Below, piece after piece: positions 12,205 to 23,993 of a DNA stretch of 64,000 bases. The stretch's first letter is position 1. Every line of letters begins with the position of its first letter. Made by a program: the position numbers and the translations under genes. Origin of the DNA: Phascolomyces articulosus. Taxonomy: Eukaryota > Mucoromycota > Mucoromycetes > Mucorales > Lichtheimiaceae. The stretch is taken from NCBI GenBank assembly GCA_025677815.1, contig JAIXMP010000024.1, forward strand, positions 558,001-622,000, given 5' to 3'. The notes beneath the pieces were generated by a model. It was given only the letters and a program-made list of their open reading frames with translations, was not told the origin of the DNA and ran no database searches.

Positions 12205-13031
12205 ACCAGGACAACATCCTCTAGTTTGCTTCTTCTCCTTCATAAGTTATATTAGGAATACCTTAGGAAATGTAGTATTTATTTATAAATTTCTATTAAC
12301 ATATTACAATACTAGATTTTTTCTAATTTTGCACACGTTTTCTAACTTAAAGAATATTATATCATATACAACGCTATGTCTGGATCAGTAAATCATTTGT
12401 CAAACTGGACAATAACTGCTACTGGTAGTAGATTATTAGCATTGAAATTTGTACTTTTTTAAGATTGAAAAGGAATGAGAAATTAGAATATAATTAACAA
12501 GGGTTGTTATACATATATACTTTCTATTTCTTCTCCATTTTATAAATTTTAAAAGGTTCTTTCGTGGTCGTATGCAGCTAATCTACTTTATAAATTACGA
12601 TAATTCAATCCTTTATATATATATATATATATATATTTACTTAAAAATATACTTAAGTCAACATTGCCACAGTAAGTCGACTCATTTTTTTAAGATGGTG
12701 TTGTTTTTTTTTTTTTAAAAAAAAAAAACAATAATGACTGGTTGTATATAATATAGTAATTTTTTTACTATGAAGGATAATTTTCATTCAAGCCAACCAA
12801 TATTTTTTTTCTACTACGTTAAATATGTAGGTCAATAATCATAGCCAGTGTTACTTTTAATAATATTTGAAACAAAAAGGAAAGTAGTAGAATTGTGTAC
12901 CAGTATGTAATTATGGTTTTTGATATAACATGTAGTTTTATTCTAATAAAACTGGAAACATAATGCTTGAAAAGAGTCATTTAGACTATGTACAAAAACG
13001 GAGAAGTTATTTTTCATTATTAAATATAGTA

Positions 13032-13070
13032 TATACTGGAGCCTCCTTGCAGCCAAAAAGCTCCAGTATA
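13032..13070. repeat. Perfect 11-bp inverted repeat (hairpin)
   Basis: Arms at 13032-13042 and 13060-13070 are exact reverse complements (TATACTGGAGC and GCTCCAGTATA) separated by 17 nt. No T-run or coding region explains it as a terminator. Confidence 0.7.
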
Positions 13071-13273
13071 ATTAATATTTAACTCTTCTTCCTAAATTAG
13101 AGTTTAAAACAGTCAATTGTTTGGCATAGAAGGTCCAAAAGTATATACTCGAAGAATAAAATTGATGAGTGATCATGAATCTTTTGTTATTTGTATGATG
13201 GATGATACTAATAAGAAATTATTATTATGTCATGGTTATAGCAATTAGAAGGAATGAAAAGTTGTTTCTATGA

Positions 13274-13510
13274 AACTTTATTAAGCAAGTACATATGACA
13301 GTATATACATTTGGCGGCATGAATAATACTTTATTATTGATAATTTGCCAAGAAATTCATCATTGCCATCCATGTAATATAATTACAAGGACTAACGACT
13401 TTAGGAGATTCCATCGTAATATTCCATGTGTATTAGTAGTACTTAGCAGTAAGAATAAATCATATCATATGATCGCAATTACTCATGGATCATTGAACAA
13501 CATGGCATGA
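13274..13510 (+). pseudogene. Possible zinc-finger/transposon coding relic (weak)
   Basis: An open stretch of about 78 codons with a coding-like composition in an otherwise noncoding desert. It contains a Cys/His-spaced region (HHCHPC) followed by IPCVLVVLSS and an ending AITHGSLNN. This faintly resembles the C...C...HxH ends of FLYWCH/WRKY-GCM1 DNA-binding domains found in fungal Mutator-like elements, with the terminal His pair eroded. No transposase region, inverted termini or splice sites were found next to it. It could equally be a chance open frame. Confidence 0.2.
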
Positions 13511-14947
13511 TGGATTATATACAAACCTTTTTTTTGTTGGACCTCCTGATATCATACGATGAATCAAAAAGTATAGATAATTGGAGAAAAAAGAGGATAT
13601 GCATTATTGTTTTTTTTTCAGATGCTAATGCATACGTTTTCTCACGATCAAATGTTATTTATTGTGAAGGAGGAAAGGAAAAGAGGAGGAAAAAAGACGA
13701 ATCTTATATCTCATGGCATGTTTACAGTTTACAATATGAACAGAAAAAAAAAAACAGAGGTCATTTGTTATTGTTGGCGCCTTTTTTGAATAATAATATT
13801 AAAAAAAGAAAAGTTAATTACAATACAATATATACACGCATTTACTCTGACATTATTCTATAATAATATATACATTATATCATCATTTAGCATAATAAAA
13901 TGATTTTTCTTCATCACATGAGGCAACAATGCATTTCTTGATAGGAGAAGTGGATATAAAACTTGGCGCTATTTTTTTTATTACTTGGTTTACAGTTCTC
14001 CTTGTTCATTGTCAGTGCGTCATCCTCATTATTGGTGAGATAACCTATCATCAAGAAGAATAATAATAATAAAAAGGATCATACCTCCTTTGATAAACCC
14101 TCTCATCATTCAAAGAACGAACATATATCTCCTGTTCTTCTTCTACCCCTTAGTATCTCATCATTCCTCTCCATTCTATATAGTTATTAGTGATCATCAA
14201 CCATATCTTGAGATGATAATTAATGTTTTACTCATGTACATTAATAAAACAAAAGGATCATCTTAATAATAATAATAGAAAGTGGGTTAATTGAATGGAA
14301 TCATTTTTTTAGCAGGGAATCATTTACTAAAAAAAGAAAAAAGGAGTGGGGTAAACTATTTGTTTATAAAAGAAAGACAGAGAGAGAGAGAATAAAAAAA
14401 AAATGCATGGTTAATAAAAATAATAATAATAATAATAATAAACAAATATTTGAATAAAGTTAGACTTGAAACCCTTTTCTTCCTTCCCCTCTCTCTCCTT
14501 AAAACAAGGAAAAATTCTAACCCTGCTTGATATACTTATGCAAAACTTCATCGGAGGAAAAGTCGATGGAGGATGATCATGATTTGAAGGACAACAGGTT
14601 GTTTATTATTGAAATTCACTATAAACAATCATTCATTCATTCATTCATTATGGATCATTCAAATGGAATAAATTCTTTCCATACGTACATGCATAAGTAA
14701 ACATACTTGATTACTACTAACTACTAGTAATAAATCATTTTTATTATAATAATGATATCCTTCAACTCCTATAAAATTCATCATTGCACAACATGTTATG
14801 TGCTTCGTCGTACAGTGGCAATTTTTTTTTTTTTTTTGCTACGAGCCGATCGCTCGGATACCCAATACAAAGGGACGCACTAAAAAAAAAGACCAACCTA
14901 TTTTTACTATAAGAACAATCTATATTATGTTGAGTTGAATCGTGCGT

Positions 14948-14961
14948 TTGTTGTTTGTTGT

Positions 14962-15000
<39 letters not shown>
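14948..15000. repeat. (TTG)n microsatellite
   Basis: Trinucleotide TTG array of roughly 16 units with a few TTTG interruptions at its start, directly followed by a T run and short GT and GA tracts. Confidence 0.9.
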
Positions 15001-16992
15001 TTTTATGTGTGTGTGTATATGTATGTAATAAGAAGGAGAGAGAGAGAGAGAGAAAAGAAGGAGGGAAACTTGTCTATTTTTGGGACATCTAAGAATTAGT
15101 AATTAAATAAAGAAAAACAAAAAAGACGTGTATGAAACAATACCAATGACAGATCATGTTTATGCTTACACAAAAAAAAAACTGTAACTTTTTTTTTATT
15201 GCAAAGGTAACAGGTTTTTTTTTTCAACTCAATTCAAAGGACTTGCATGTTAAAGTTGACATTTTATAGTATCATGTGTTATCATTTTGACCATGGGGTC
15301 ATATATACGGAAGAGAAAATAGAAAAAAAAGTTTAAAAGAGTGGGTTGTACCGTATAGAAAGAAAAGAGATAATAATTCCGAGTTTCCCGAGAATTACCT
15401 CGTTAAGGGAGAGAACGAAGAAAATCCCCATTTGATTTTATATCCTATTTTTTTTCATAAGGTAATCAATCCTTGGGCGTTTTTTTTTTGACGCTGTACT
15501 ACATCCTCTCGTTCAAACTTTAAAATGTCTTGTTTGATAAACACACAAACAGTGACTCGATCGCATATATTAGCAGGGTATTTCTATAATCATTTAGAAA
15601 GAGTATAGAGATGTACAATGTAGTAGTAGTAGTAGTATGAATGTCCGAAAATGGAGCGCATATATATTCAATGCAGATTTCAAACAATGTGTACAACAAA
15701 TTCACACAGTCAAGTACTGTAATGCGAAAAAAAAAAAGTGAAACAAATAATAAATCATCCAATGATTCCCACATTAGACCCATCTTTTTTTTTTATAGAA
15801 CGATTCAAAGATAACAGTAGAAAGAGAGTCGGGATTTAGTTAAAAAATGATAAACGGTTCATCTTTTCTCATCATCATTTCATGTATAAATGAATTGGTT
15901 TCATATGCAGGCCATATATATATATATATATATATATATAGAGCCTTTTTTGCATTACACCCTGCAGTGATATTATTTTTGAATCACAGCATTCTAAATC
16001 TGATTAGTTTGAATTTGATGATATTTGAAAATCCATTGTTGAAAAAACATATAACAAAAGACTGAAAGAGGAGTCGAGGTCCTCATAAAAAAGGTGATCG
16101 ATCAGGCGTATTGATTTTTTAATAATAATTATAATAAACTTGTTGTTGTTTGTTGATTTGTTTTGTTCATAAGAACAATCATTTCAACTACTTATTTGCC
16201 ACATCATTCTTTTTCAAAATCCAATCGCCGCGGGAAAAGTAAATGTATATATCCAACATAAACACCGAAGAAGTGGTTGATGTATCACTTTATTATTATT
16301 ATTATTATTATTGAAATGATTACGTATCGTTCGAATATGATAATATATACGAGACTCATGACCTTACCTTGGACCTGAATAAAAAAAAAATTGGGCGATC
16401 TTTTTTAGATCATAATTTTAACCTCTAGAGTCATAATATTGAATGAATGATGGAAAAAAACAACAGTTTGGTAAACGTAACGTAGAACAAAAATAATTCC
16501 AGGCACGTGTTTACCATACCTTTCTCTCATTTTTGTAATTTGAAAATGGCCACCCTGCGCCACAATCAAATAGTTTTTTTTTTTTTTTATATCAGTAACC
16601 AACCATATTTTTAAATATATATATATAGATATACTGAAAATCGTAAGGTCAATTTTTGGTTTTCATGAGTATTTATAATAATACTTTGCCTATCCAATTC
16701 CTGTCGATTTATATATAGAAATAGGTCAGTGGTATAATAGAATATGAATAAAGGATTAAAAAAAAAAGTGGACAATTGGATAAAAATGGGAAAAGGATCG
16801 TTTAGCTTGTTTCTAATATTCTGTGCATCCAACGTGAACTCAACGTGGTGAAAAGAGAAATGTCTGAAATAAATTTCTTTCTACTATGGTTGTACATATA
16901 GCAAGTGGCACACAACAACAGTGAGTAAGTGAGTGGGGGGAGAGAGATGACTTGCATTATAAATGGTGATGTTTTGGCATCGGGTGCTACTG

Positions 16993-17286
16993 TTACGGGG
17001 CATTACATTGAAGCCCGTTGATTTCATTCCGTCTTAATGCCTTTTTATACTCGGAGTCAAACAAAGCTTTACTCCGCTTGTTACTTTCGTTTTCTTTTTT
17101 TCCATATATTATAATATAATAATCTATTATTATTATTATTAGTACCAGATATATAAACTTGTAGAATAATATATAGATTATAATAGGGAGAGATGAAAGA
17201 GTCCAAAGGTGCAATATATCATCTATTGCACCCGTGACAGTAGGTGCAGAAAAATCCCATTTTGATGGCGTTTGACCGAACGCCAT
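16993..17286 (-). CDS. Possible small membrane protein (weak)
   Basis: A 97-codon frame begins MAFGQTPSKWDFSAP. Its N-terminal 33 and C-terminal 35 residues have ordinary composition, while the middle is an Ile/Tyr-rich hydrophobic stretch encoded by AT-rich repeats that could be a membrane span or an unspliced intron. I do not recognise it. Two hairpins overlap its 5' end. Confidence 0.2.
   Translation of the reverse strand: MAFGQTPSKWDFSAPTVTGAIDDILHLWTLSSLPIIIYILFYKFIYLVLIIIIIDYYIIIYGKKENESNKRSKALFDSEYKKALRRNEINGLQCNAP
17208..17286. repeat. Two adjacent perfect hairpins
   Basis: The first has 9-bp perfect arms at 17208-17216 and 17224-17232 with a 7-nt loop. The second has 8-bp perfect arms at 17265-17272 and 17279-17286 with a 6-nt loop. 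They sit at the 5' end of a 97-codon minus-strand open frame (17286-16993) whose two ends look more coding-like than its AT-rich middle. Confidence 0.6.
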
Positions 17287-19509
17287 TTCTCACGTAGATA
17301 CATTTATAACAATGAATCTGCTTTAATTGGATAATCCGACTATAAACAATCAAATAGTAAAAGAGTGTTTATCATCATTCTTCATCAAATCATCATCATT
17401 TTTCGTCACGCGAGAAATGAAAGACAACAAAAAGTAAAACGTTTATTTTCGGAGATGCCAAGTTGTTGTTGTTGTTTTTTGCCATGTCCATTCATATCTC
17501 CCGACAACCACTTCAATGAATGAATAAGTTTCACAAATCATATCAATTCATGACAACGGAGTGATCCGTGTAATAATAATAATAATAAAGGCTAAACAAT
17601 GGACAGGGCCCAAAAAAAAAACGAGTACTCTTCTAACTCCTTTTATCAATAATTCACTCTATTGCAGATGATCCAAACTAAAGGAGAAGAACAAGAGGTT
17701 ATATGAAATAACTCTCATTCATTCGGATAGATCGACATTTTCCCGGATCATTTAGACTAGAAACACAACATTCATCCTATTACACAAATTTTCTTTATAC
17801 ACTTGTCATTTTCAACTTAACACATACAATTGAATAACCGCGTAATGAAACAAACAATAAAATTAGGTGATGATCGTCAATAAAACCATAACAACAACAA
17901 CAAGCTTGTAACATATTATTCTTCTTCCCCCCTTTCTATCCCCTCCCCCCGAAGTATAATAATAATAATAATAATAATTTCAGGTGACAATGCACGAATA
18001 AGTATTGAAAAGAATGCTTGAGGGATCCCCGCCCTTTTCATCAAATAATAATAATAAATGCGTAATATACTTCTTTCTCTCTTATCCATTTTCTTTCTTT
18101 CTTTCTTTCTTCTTACTCCTCCCCCCAATAATAATAATAATAAGAACTCCTTTCAAAGTCAAGTGACAGGTTCTCTAAATCTCCCTAATAAAAAGAAGAT
18201 GCATACATATTTTTGGCGCGCGATATGATGACAACCACATTAGAAAAAAGGGGGAATAAAATGTATGTTTATCATGCATTATTCAATGAGACTCTTTTAA
18301 ACGTTAAATTTGAAAAGCTTTTATTATTCTTCTTATTATATACCTTTTACAATATATATATATATATATATTTTTTGGCGGCAATGATCGAGCACCTGCA
18401 GAACCTCATTTTTTTTTCTTCTTTAAAAATAATTATAATCACACACTTTCTCCCTTCTTTTTCTGATGATGATGATGACTATCTACTAATTATCACATAC
18501 ATAAAAATAAAAAAGTGAATTTAAGATTTTCTATTTACCAAAAAAGAAATAAAAAATGATGAGTTGCTTAGTACGAAATTTTTGGTTTGGATTTGATGAC
18601 TTCTCCTCTACTTGTATTATACCAAGATTTTATTCGATAATCCTATTCTTTTCCTTTTGACAGTTATTTTTCATAAGTTTTTTTATTCATCACTTGAATC
18701 CTAATATTGTCATTATAATCGTCGCTTGGTAAATGATGATGATGATAATTATTTCATTCATATTCATTAGGGGCAGGTTAGCTCTCCGGCGTAACACACA
18801 AAGCCCACTGTATTATGTTGGAATGACAGCGATTGGCAATGTTTCAAAGCATCAAGGTTACGGAAACCAAGATGCGTTGGATGATGTGTGAGAGTATGTA
18901 CTCTCTTTTTTTTTTTTTTTTTTTTTTTTTACGTGCAGGTTCCTTATATACTACCACCCTATCCATAATACATACACACGCACACACACACGCACACTCA
19001 CACATCTTAATATATATATAATCAACGGCATCATCTTTCCGCGAAAAAAAAATAAAAAAATGGCCCAACAAAAAATAACTTGGTCTCTCTTCTCCCCCTT
19101 TTTTTTTTATTTCTTTTTCTTTTCCTTTCTACTTTTTTTTTTTATTATTTCTTCTACTTTTTTGATTATTTCTTCTTTTCTTCTCTTCTTCTTCTTCTCT
19201 TATTATTATTGTTAATATTTACATAAAGAGTCCTTCTCTTCTTCTTTATTCATCTTCTTACGAAACAAAACTTATTATTTCTTTATCTCTTCTCTTGGAA
19301 ATTACCTCCTCCAAATAACTCTTGCTTTTTTTTCTTGTAAGAATATTAACTTGGTAAATCAAAATCTGTATAACGATATAGCTTAAAACTGATAAAGATC
19401 CTCTTTTTTTTAACAGTATATCACATCATTTGAAAGAGAAAGAAACAGAGAAAAGTGTGTGTGTGATTGTTTAATATTTTTGACTAATTGTATTAGAAAG
19501 AAAAACAAA

Positions 19510-19540
<31 letters not shown>

Positions 19541-19953
19541 AATCATGAGAAATCAAAATTTCACTCTACATAATTCACACAATATCCATTCCATCATTTA
19601 ATAATAAATATTTACATATTTATAAATTTAGTCCTTTTTTACATATACGAATAGTATCTATTTGTCTTCCAACTTGGTGTTATTTTTTTTTTTTTGTAAG
19701 TTGCAATGGTCATCTTTCATAGTCATTTTGACATTGTCATTTTTTTTATATATTTATTTTTTTTTTCGCTCGCACAAGCTGTCAAGGAAAACTAACAAAA
19801 ATGTAATAACTTTTTTTCACTCACTTCTAACCCATTTTTTTGTCACACGTAGGTGATATCTTATATACACATTTTATTTATTCCAAAAAAATTATTATTA
19901 ACCATCGCCACCATCAACACCTTATTATTATCACAACAACTTTATAACTATAA

Positions 19954-22511
19954 ATGACATCCAATACACAAAGTCAACAACATCAACCAGCAACATCAAG
20001 TACTTTGGTAAATAAATAATATTTATATTTATGCAATATCCTCTCCCCGCTAATATATATATAATAGCTGGAACCATTTTATACAGATTTATTGGAAAGT
20101 ACATTTCCAACAAGTCAAGCAGCTATTGAATTTTGTCGTACATTATGTGCACAATATGGATTTACAGTAAAACAAGAATCTAGTACTCATCGTGTAAGAA
20201 TCAAATAACAAACAACCAAAAAAAAAAACCATCTTTTTTACTTTTTACGCACAGACCCATTATTATTATTATTATTATTATTTGTTTCTCCATTCTAAAA
20301 ACTATATTATTTATTCCCATCACTCTTTTAGAATATTTATGTCTATTGTTCTCGAGAAGGACTTCCTGATTCTGTACGTAACCCAAAACGAAGTCCAAAA
20401 CGTAAACGACCTTCCAAACGATGCGATTGTAAATGGCGTGTGGTATTAAATGAAAACAAAGAAACACATACGTGGAAATTCCGCAAGTCTAATAATCCAG
20501 AAGCCATGATTCATAATCATTCCTTAATGCGACCCGAAGAAATTGAACGAGGTTGGCCAAAACAAGTTCATGATATGATTTGTCAATTGGCCCGTGAACG
20601 AATGACAACACAAGAAATTCGGCAACAAGTCCAAGCCCAATTCCCTCATATTACATGGAACGAACGACGTTTCTATAATCGTTTATCAGAAGAACGACAA
20701 AAGATTCGTCAACAAGAAACTGTGGAACGAGCACATCGATTGACTGCCATTTGGACCAAAATATGTATGGCTGCTGCTGGATGTGATGAATTGACGGATT
20801 ATGCTCAAAATAATGTACTTCAATTATTACATACAATTTGTGATATGGCTCAAGTCTCTGTTGATACTTTGGAAAAGAATGTCCCCATTCTTATTGCAGA
20901 TGATCCACCACCTACTACCACATCTTCTGATGAACCATTATCAGGTGCTTCATCTCCTTTGTCTACATCTGTTTCTCCTACCACAGTGCCAGTAAAAATA
21001 CAACAACAAGAGGACGAATGGACTACTTCTTGTGATGAAAATAATAATAATAATAATACGAATGATATGCGTCGATATTCATTACCTGTTTCTGAACCTG
21101 ATGTGAATATGATGAAATCTGTTTCTCGTCAAGGTTCTTGGCAAGCAGGTGTTGATATTTCATCATCCAAGCTTCAACAACAACAACAAGCTGCACAACA
21201 ACAGCAACAGCAAGAAGTACCAAAGAATTTTACCTTGGTCGTGATACCAAAACATGCTTATCTTGTCAAAGTACATAATCAACGATCATTGAATGAAATG
21301 CAAATTCAACGTACACATCGTCGTTCTCGATCTATTGGACCCACAGAAGATGGTTCTGATACTCATATGAGAAAACAGACAAAGTATCATCATCATCAAC
21401 AACAACAAGCACAATCACAACAACACATGATGTCTATGAATAATAGTACTATGCCTCCTCCACCTTCTCCTCACCGTTCCATGATGCCACCCAATCAACA
21501 TCAACAACCAATGCAACCACAATACCAAACCACACATCATCATCATCACCATCATCCTACAATGATATATCCGCCTCCACCTACTACTACGTACGATCAT
21601 AATACCATGTCATTACCACCTACTTCTACAGCCAATTATATTCAACAACAACAACAACCACCTCTTAATTATACCATGACACCTCATCCTTCCTCTTCTT
21701 CACAACAACCTTCATCACAAGAATGTAATGATTTAACACAACCACCCCCTGATGATGCCAATATCGCATTTCCACCTTTGGATACATCTAGTTCTACTGT
21801 AGCAAGTACACCTTCACCTGTTTCAGCAGGTACTCCTCCTGCAGCCACCACCTCAGTGATACCATTTGGTAATCATGGTTCCATGACAGGAGTAGCAGGT
21901 ACTTCTTCTACATCCACAACGACTTCGACAACAACGACGACGACAGCAACCAGCAGTAATAATAGCGTAGACAGTCCGTTTATGTCTATTCCTCAACAAC
22001 AACATCATCATCACCATCGTACAAAGAAATCACATCGACGGCATTCATATAATAATGTGCATCCATCGTTTCAATACCCCATGATGTCACCACAAACCAT
22101 GTATCATCAAAAACAACAAGGTAATAAGATATTTTATATTGATTTTTGGTAAAAAAAAAAAAAAAGAAAAAAGAAAAAGGAGAGTAGGATGATGACTCAA
22201 TTTCTTTAACTTATTTCTATATAGTAGTTGGTATGTCAGTTGTAGGTAATGGTCGTCCGGCTGATAATAGACATCCTCATCAACAACAACATCGAGTACC
22301 GTCTTCTATGCCAATGGCTGCCCCTCCACCTCCACCACATCAACAACCCATGATGGTATCTACTGTTCCAGAACATGGAGCACCACGACCTGAACAACAG
22401 GTAAAATATAAATCCATATTTATTTGACTATCTATTTATCTCTATGAAATAACTGATCAATAACTTGTATAGATTCCTTGCTATGGTACTAATAATGGTT
22501 CATTTTGGTAA
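19954..22511 (+). CDS. FAR1-type zinc-finger transcription factor
   Basis: Five exons: 19954-20007, 20068-20193, 20332-22120, 22225-22400 and 22473-22511, giving about 727 residues. It probably binds DNA in the nucleus. Residues about 20-125 form a FAR1/Aft1-like WRKY-GCM1 domain, with candidate zinc ligands Cys66, Cys91 or Cys93, and the His121-x-His123 pair, plus a basic cluster (KRSPKRKRPSKR) before the second cysteine. A helical Arg/Gln/Glu-rich region follows (about 140-235). The C-terminal two thirds are low complexity with poly-Q, poly-H, poly-T/S and Pro-rich tracts typical of activation regions. The acceptor of exon 4 is a tandem TAG-TAG at 22222-22227, allowing one Val codon to be included or skipped. 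Reading through the third donor would instead stop at 22152. The domain is recognised from spacing and context; target genes are unknown. Confidence 0.82.
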
Positions 22512-22853
22512 AGAGAAAATGATTTTTTTTTTCTATTATCAAATCATTACCAGGTTCTCTTTTTTTTTTTTTTACTTTTATTTACAATTATTTTTTTTTT
22601 TTACTACGTATATGAATCAATTTTCTGTTTTTTTTTTCTACTTCTTTTTACTTTACGTTCTACTTGTGCAATGTATGTAAAAAAAAAAATACACAACTTC
22701 TCCATGATATGCTCCCCCTTTTTTTTCCCAAAAAACCATCCAACTCTATAAATCCTCCTTCTCCCTTCAAATCCATCCTATCCCATTTTTTTTTACACAC
22801 CCAATGATTACAAGTAAACAAATCCTAAAAGCATAAACGTTTATTACATAGCA

Positions 22854-22889
<36 letters not shown>

Positions 22890-23306
22890 TGTTGCGCCCA
22901 TTCGTTTTTTGTATTACGCTAATTGAATAAATAATTCAATCAAAAAAAATAATAATAGCATAACACTATTTTTATATAAAATTGTAGTTATGATGATAGG
23001 ACCTTTTTAATATTAAGTGAATTTCGCTAGTTAGGCTGAGTCCCTTTTTTTTGGGGGGTGGGGAAGATACCATACACATAAACAACTTTAACATAAAAAA
23101 TTGACTTTTGCCTTCCCCCCCACCCTCCAACATCAACAAAAAACAACACGTAAACACCCAATAACAAAGACCCCCTTAACAGCAACTTCAGTATTTTCTT
23201 CTTCTCCTTGTCCTTTTTTTTCTTCTTTCTCTCTCTCTCTCTCTTTTCTTTTTTTTTCATTTTATATAACAAGTTTTTTCTTTTTTTTTTTTTTTTTATT
23301 ACAAAT
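22512..23306. other. AT-rich intergenic region with (TTA)n tract
   Basis: Spacer between the FAR1-type factor and the macro-domain gene. It contains a (TTA)n run at about 22857-22888 and polypyrimidine tracts at about 23195-23297 just upstream of the next start. Open frames over these tracts on both strands are low complexity and were not accepted as genes. Confidence 0.6.
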
Positions 23307-23993
23307 ATGACCTTTGATTTTGAAGAACAACATGGTAGTTTATTTGATAGTGTTTCTTCTTCTCCTTCACAACCAGATGGATTAGTTGTTTGTTTAGGAG
23401 AAGATTTACGATTTGGAAAAGGTATGTATTTTATCTTTCTATCAATCAAACACCACCTCTCTTTCTTCTCTTCACTATCACATCCGAAAGGAGGGGCCAA
23501 TGATTGACTGAATGGATTTATAGGCATAGCTTCTGGATTTAAACAACGTTATGGAAACCATCAACATCATTTACAAGCACAAAAACGAACTGTAGGTCAA
23601 GTAGTTCATGTATCTGCTTCTCCGTCATCCAAACGACACGTCTTTTATCTTATCTCTCGTCCCAAAGTCTATAATCGTACCAATTATGCCGATTTTGAAG
23701 CTTGTTTAATCCAGTTACGTCGTGCGACTGAACAATTAGGTGTTTGGCGTTTAGCAGTGCCTCAAGATTTTGGAACGGATGGGTTACAAGATAAACATAT
23801 CAAGGACCTTTTATTTAAAACTTTTCATGGTATGTGGAATTGGTTAAAAAAAAAGTAAAAAAGGAGAGAGGGAAGATTTGTCTAGAATGACCATGGACAC
23901 GTTTTTTTTTTTTTTCATGCTCAATTGTTTTTCACCATGGGAATTATAGGATGGCAAGGCAAGATGGTAATGTACAATGATGACAGCATGTAA
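23307..23993 (+). CDS. Macro-domain protein, TARG1/OARD1-like
   Basis: Three exons: 23307-23421, 23524-23829 and 23950-23993, with phase-1 introns, encoding 154 residues. That is the usual length of the TARG1/OARD1 family, which binds ADP-ribose and in animals hydrolyses glutamyl-ADP-ribose and O-acetyl-ADP-ribose. The match runs the whole length: VVCLGEDLRFGKGIASGFKQ corresponds to the first ligand loop and GIA helix, followed by the QKRTVGQV, HVFYLISR and VPQDFGTDGLQ segments and a short final strand (GKMVMYNDD). The human catalytic Lys84 aligns by eye with Arg in YLISR, and the catalytic Asp125 of the GCGLD loop aligns with Gln in TDGLQ. The fold therefore looks intact but the known catalytic pair does not. 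It may be an ADP-ribose reader or use other residues. Exon 3 is only 44 nt but restores the family's C-terminus. Confidence 0.8.

Larger units (their letters stand above)
12205..19953. other. Gene desert, second part; microsatellites and hairpins
   Basis: About 7.7 kb without a supportable gene. It holds hairpins (13032-13070, 17208-17232, 17265-17286), a (TTG)n tract at 14948-15000, TA tracts at 15914-15940 and about 19517-19541, ATT/AAT runs near 16290, 17570, 17950 and 18130, a long T tract at 18907-18930 and a CA/CG-rich run at about 18971-19003. Several kilobases next to a low-complexity transcription-factor gene may contain a long leader or regulatory region, but no element is identifiable by eye. 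Confidence 0.5.

Noticed and set aside
11770..12255. 161-codon open frame with Ala/Leu/Asn repeats, and a Ser/Asn/Gln repeat frame opposite
   Set aside because: Both are produced by the 9-bp minisatellite, whose period preserves all frames; the flanks do not look coding.
18972..19003. CA/CG-rich run as Z-DNA or regulatory element
   Set aside because: It is an ordinary short CA microsatellite with interruptions; nothing beyond composition supports a function.
20440..22152. Single-exon 570-codon version of the FAR1-type gene
   Set aside because: It starts inside the zinc-finger domain at a GTG and misses the first ligand; two upstream exons with good splice sites supply the N-terminus, and two downstream exons continue the frame.
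14948..22890. Regularly spaced trinucleotide arrays resembling CRISPR or satellite arrays
   Set aside because: They are simple microsatellites (TTG, ATT, TA) with no unique spacers, in a eukaryotic genome.
23027..23527. 166-codon minus-strand frame opposite the macro-domain gene
   Set aside because: Antisense shadow of the first exon plus a polypurine tract (Lys/Glu/Arg runs); the plus-strand macro-domain exons are far better supported.
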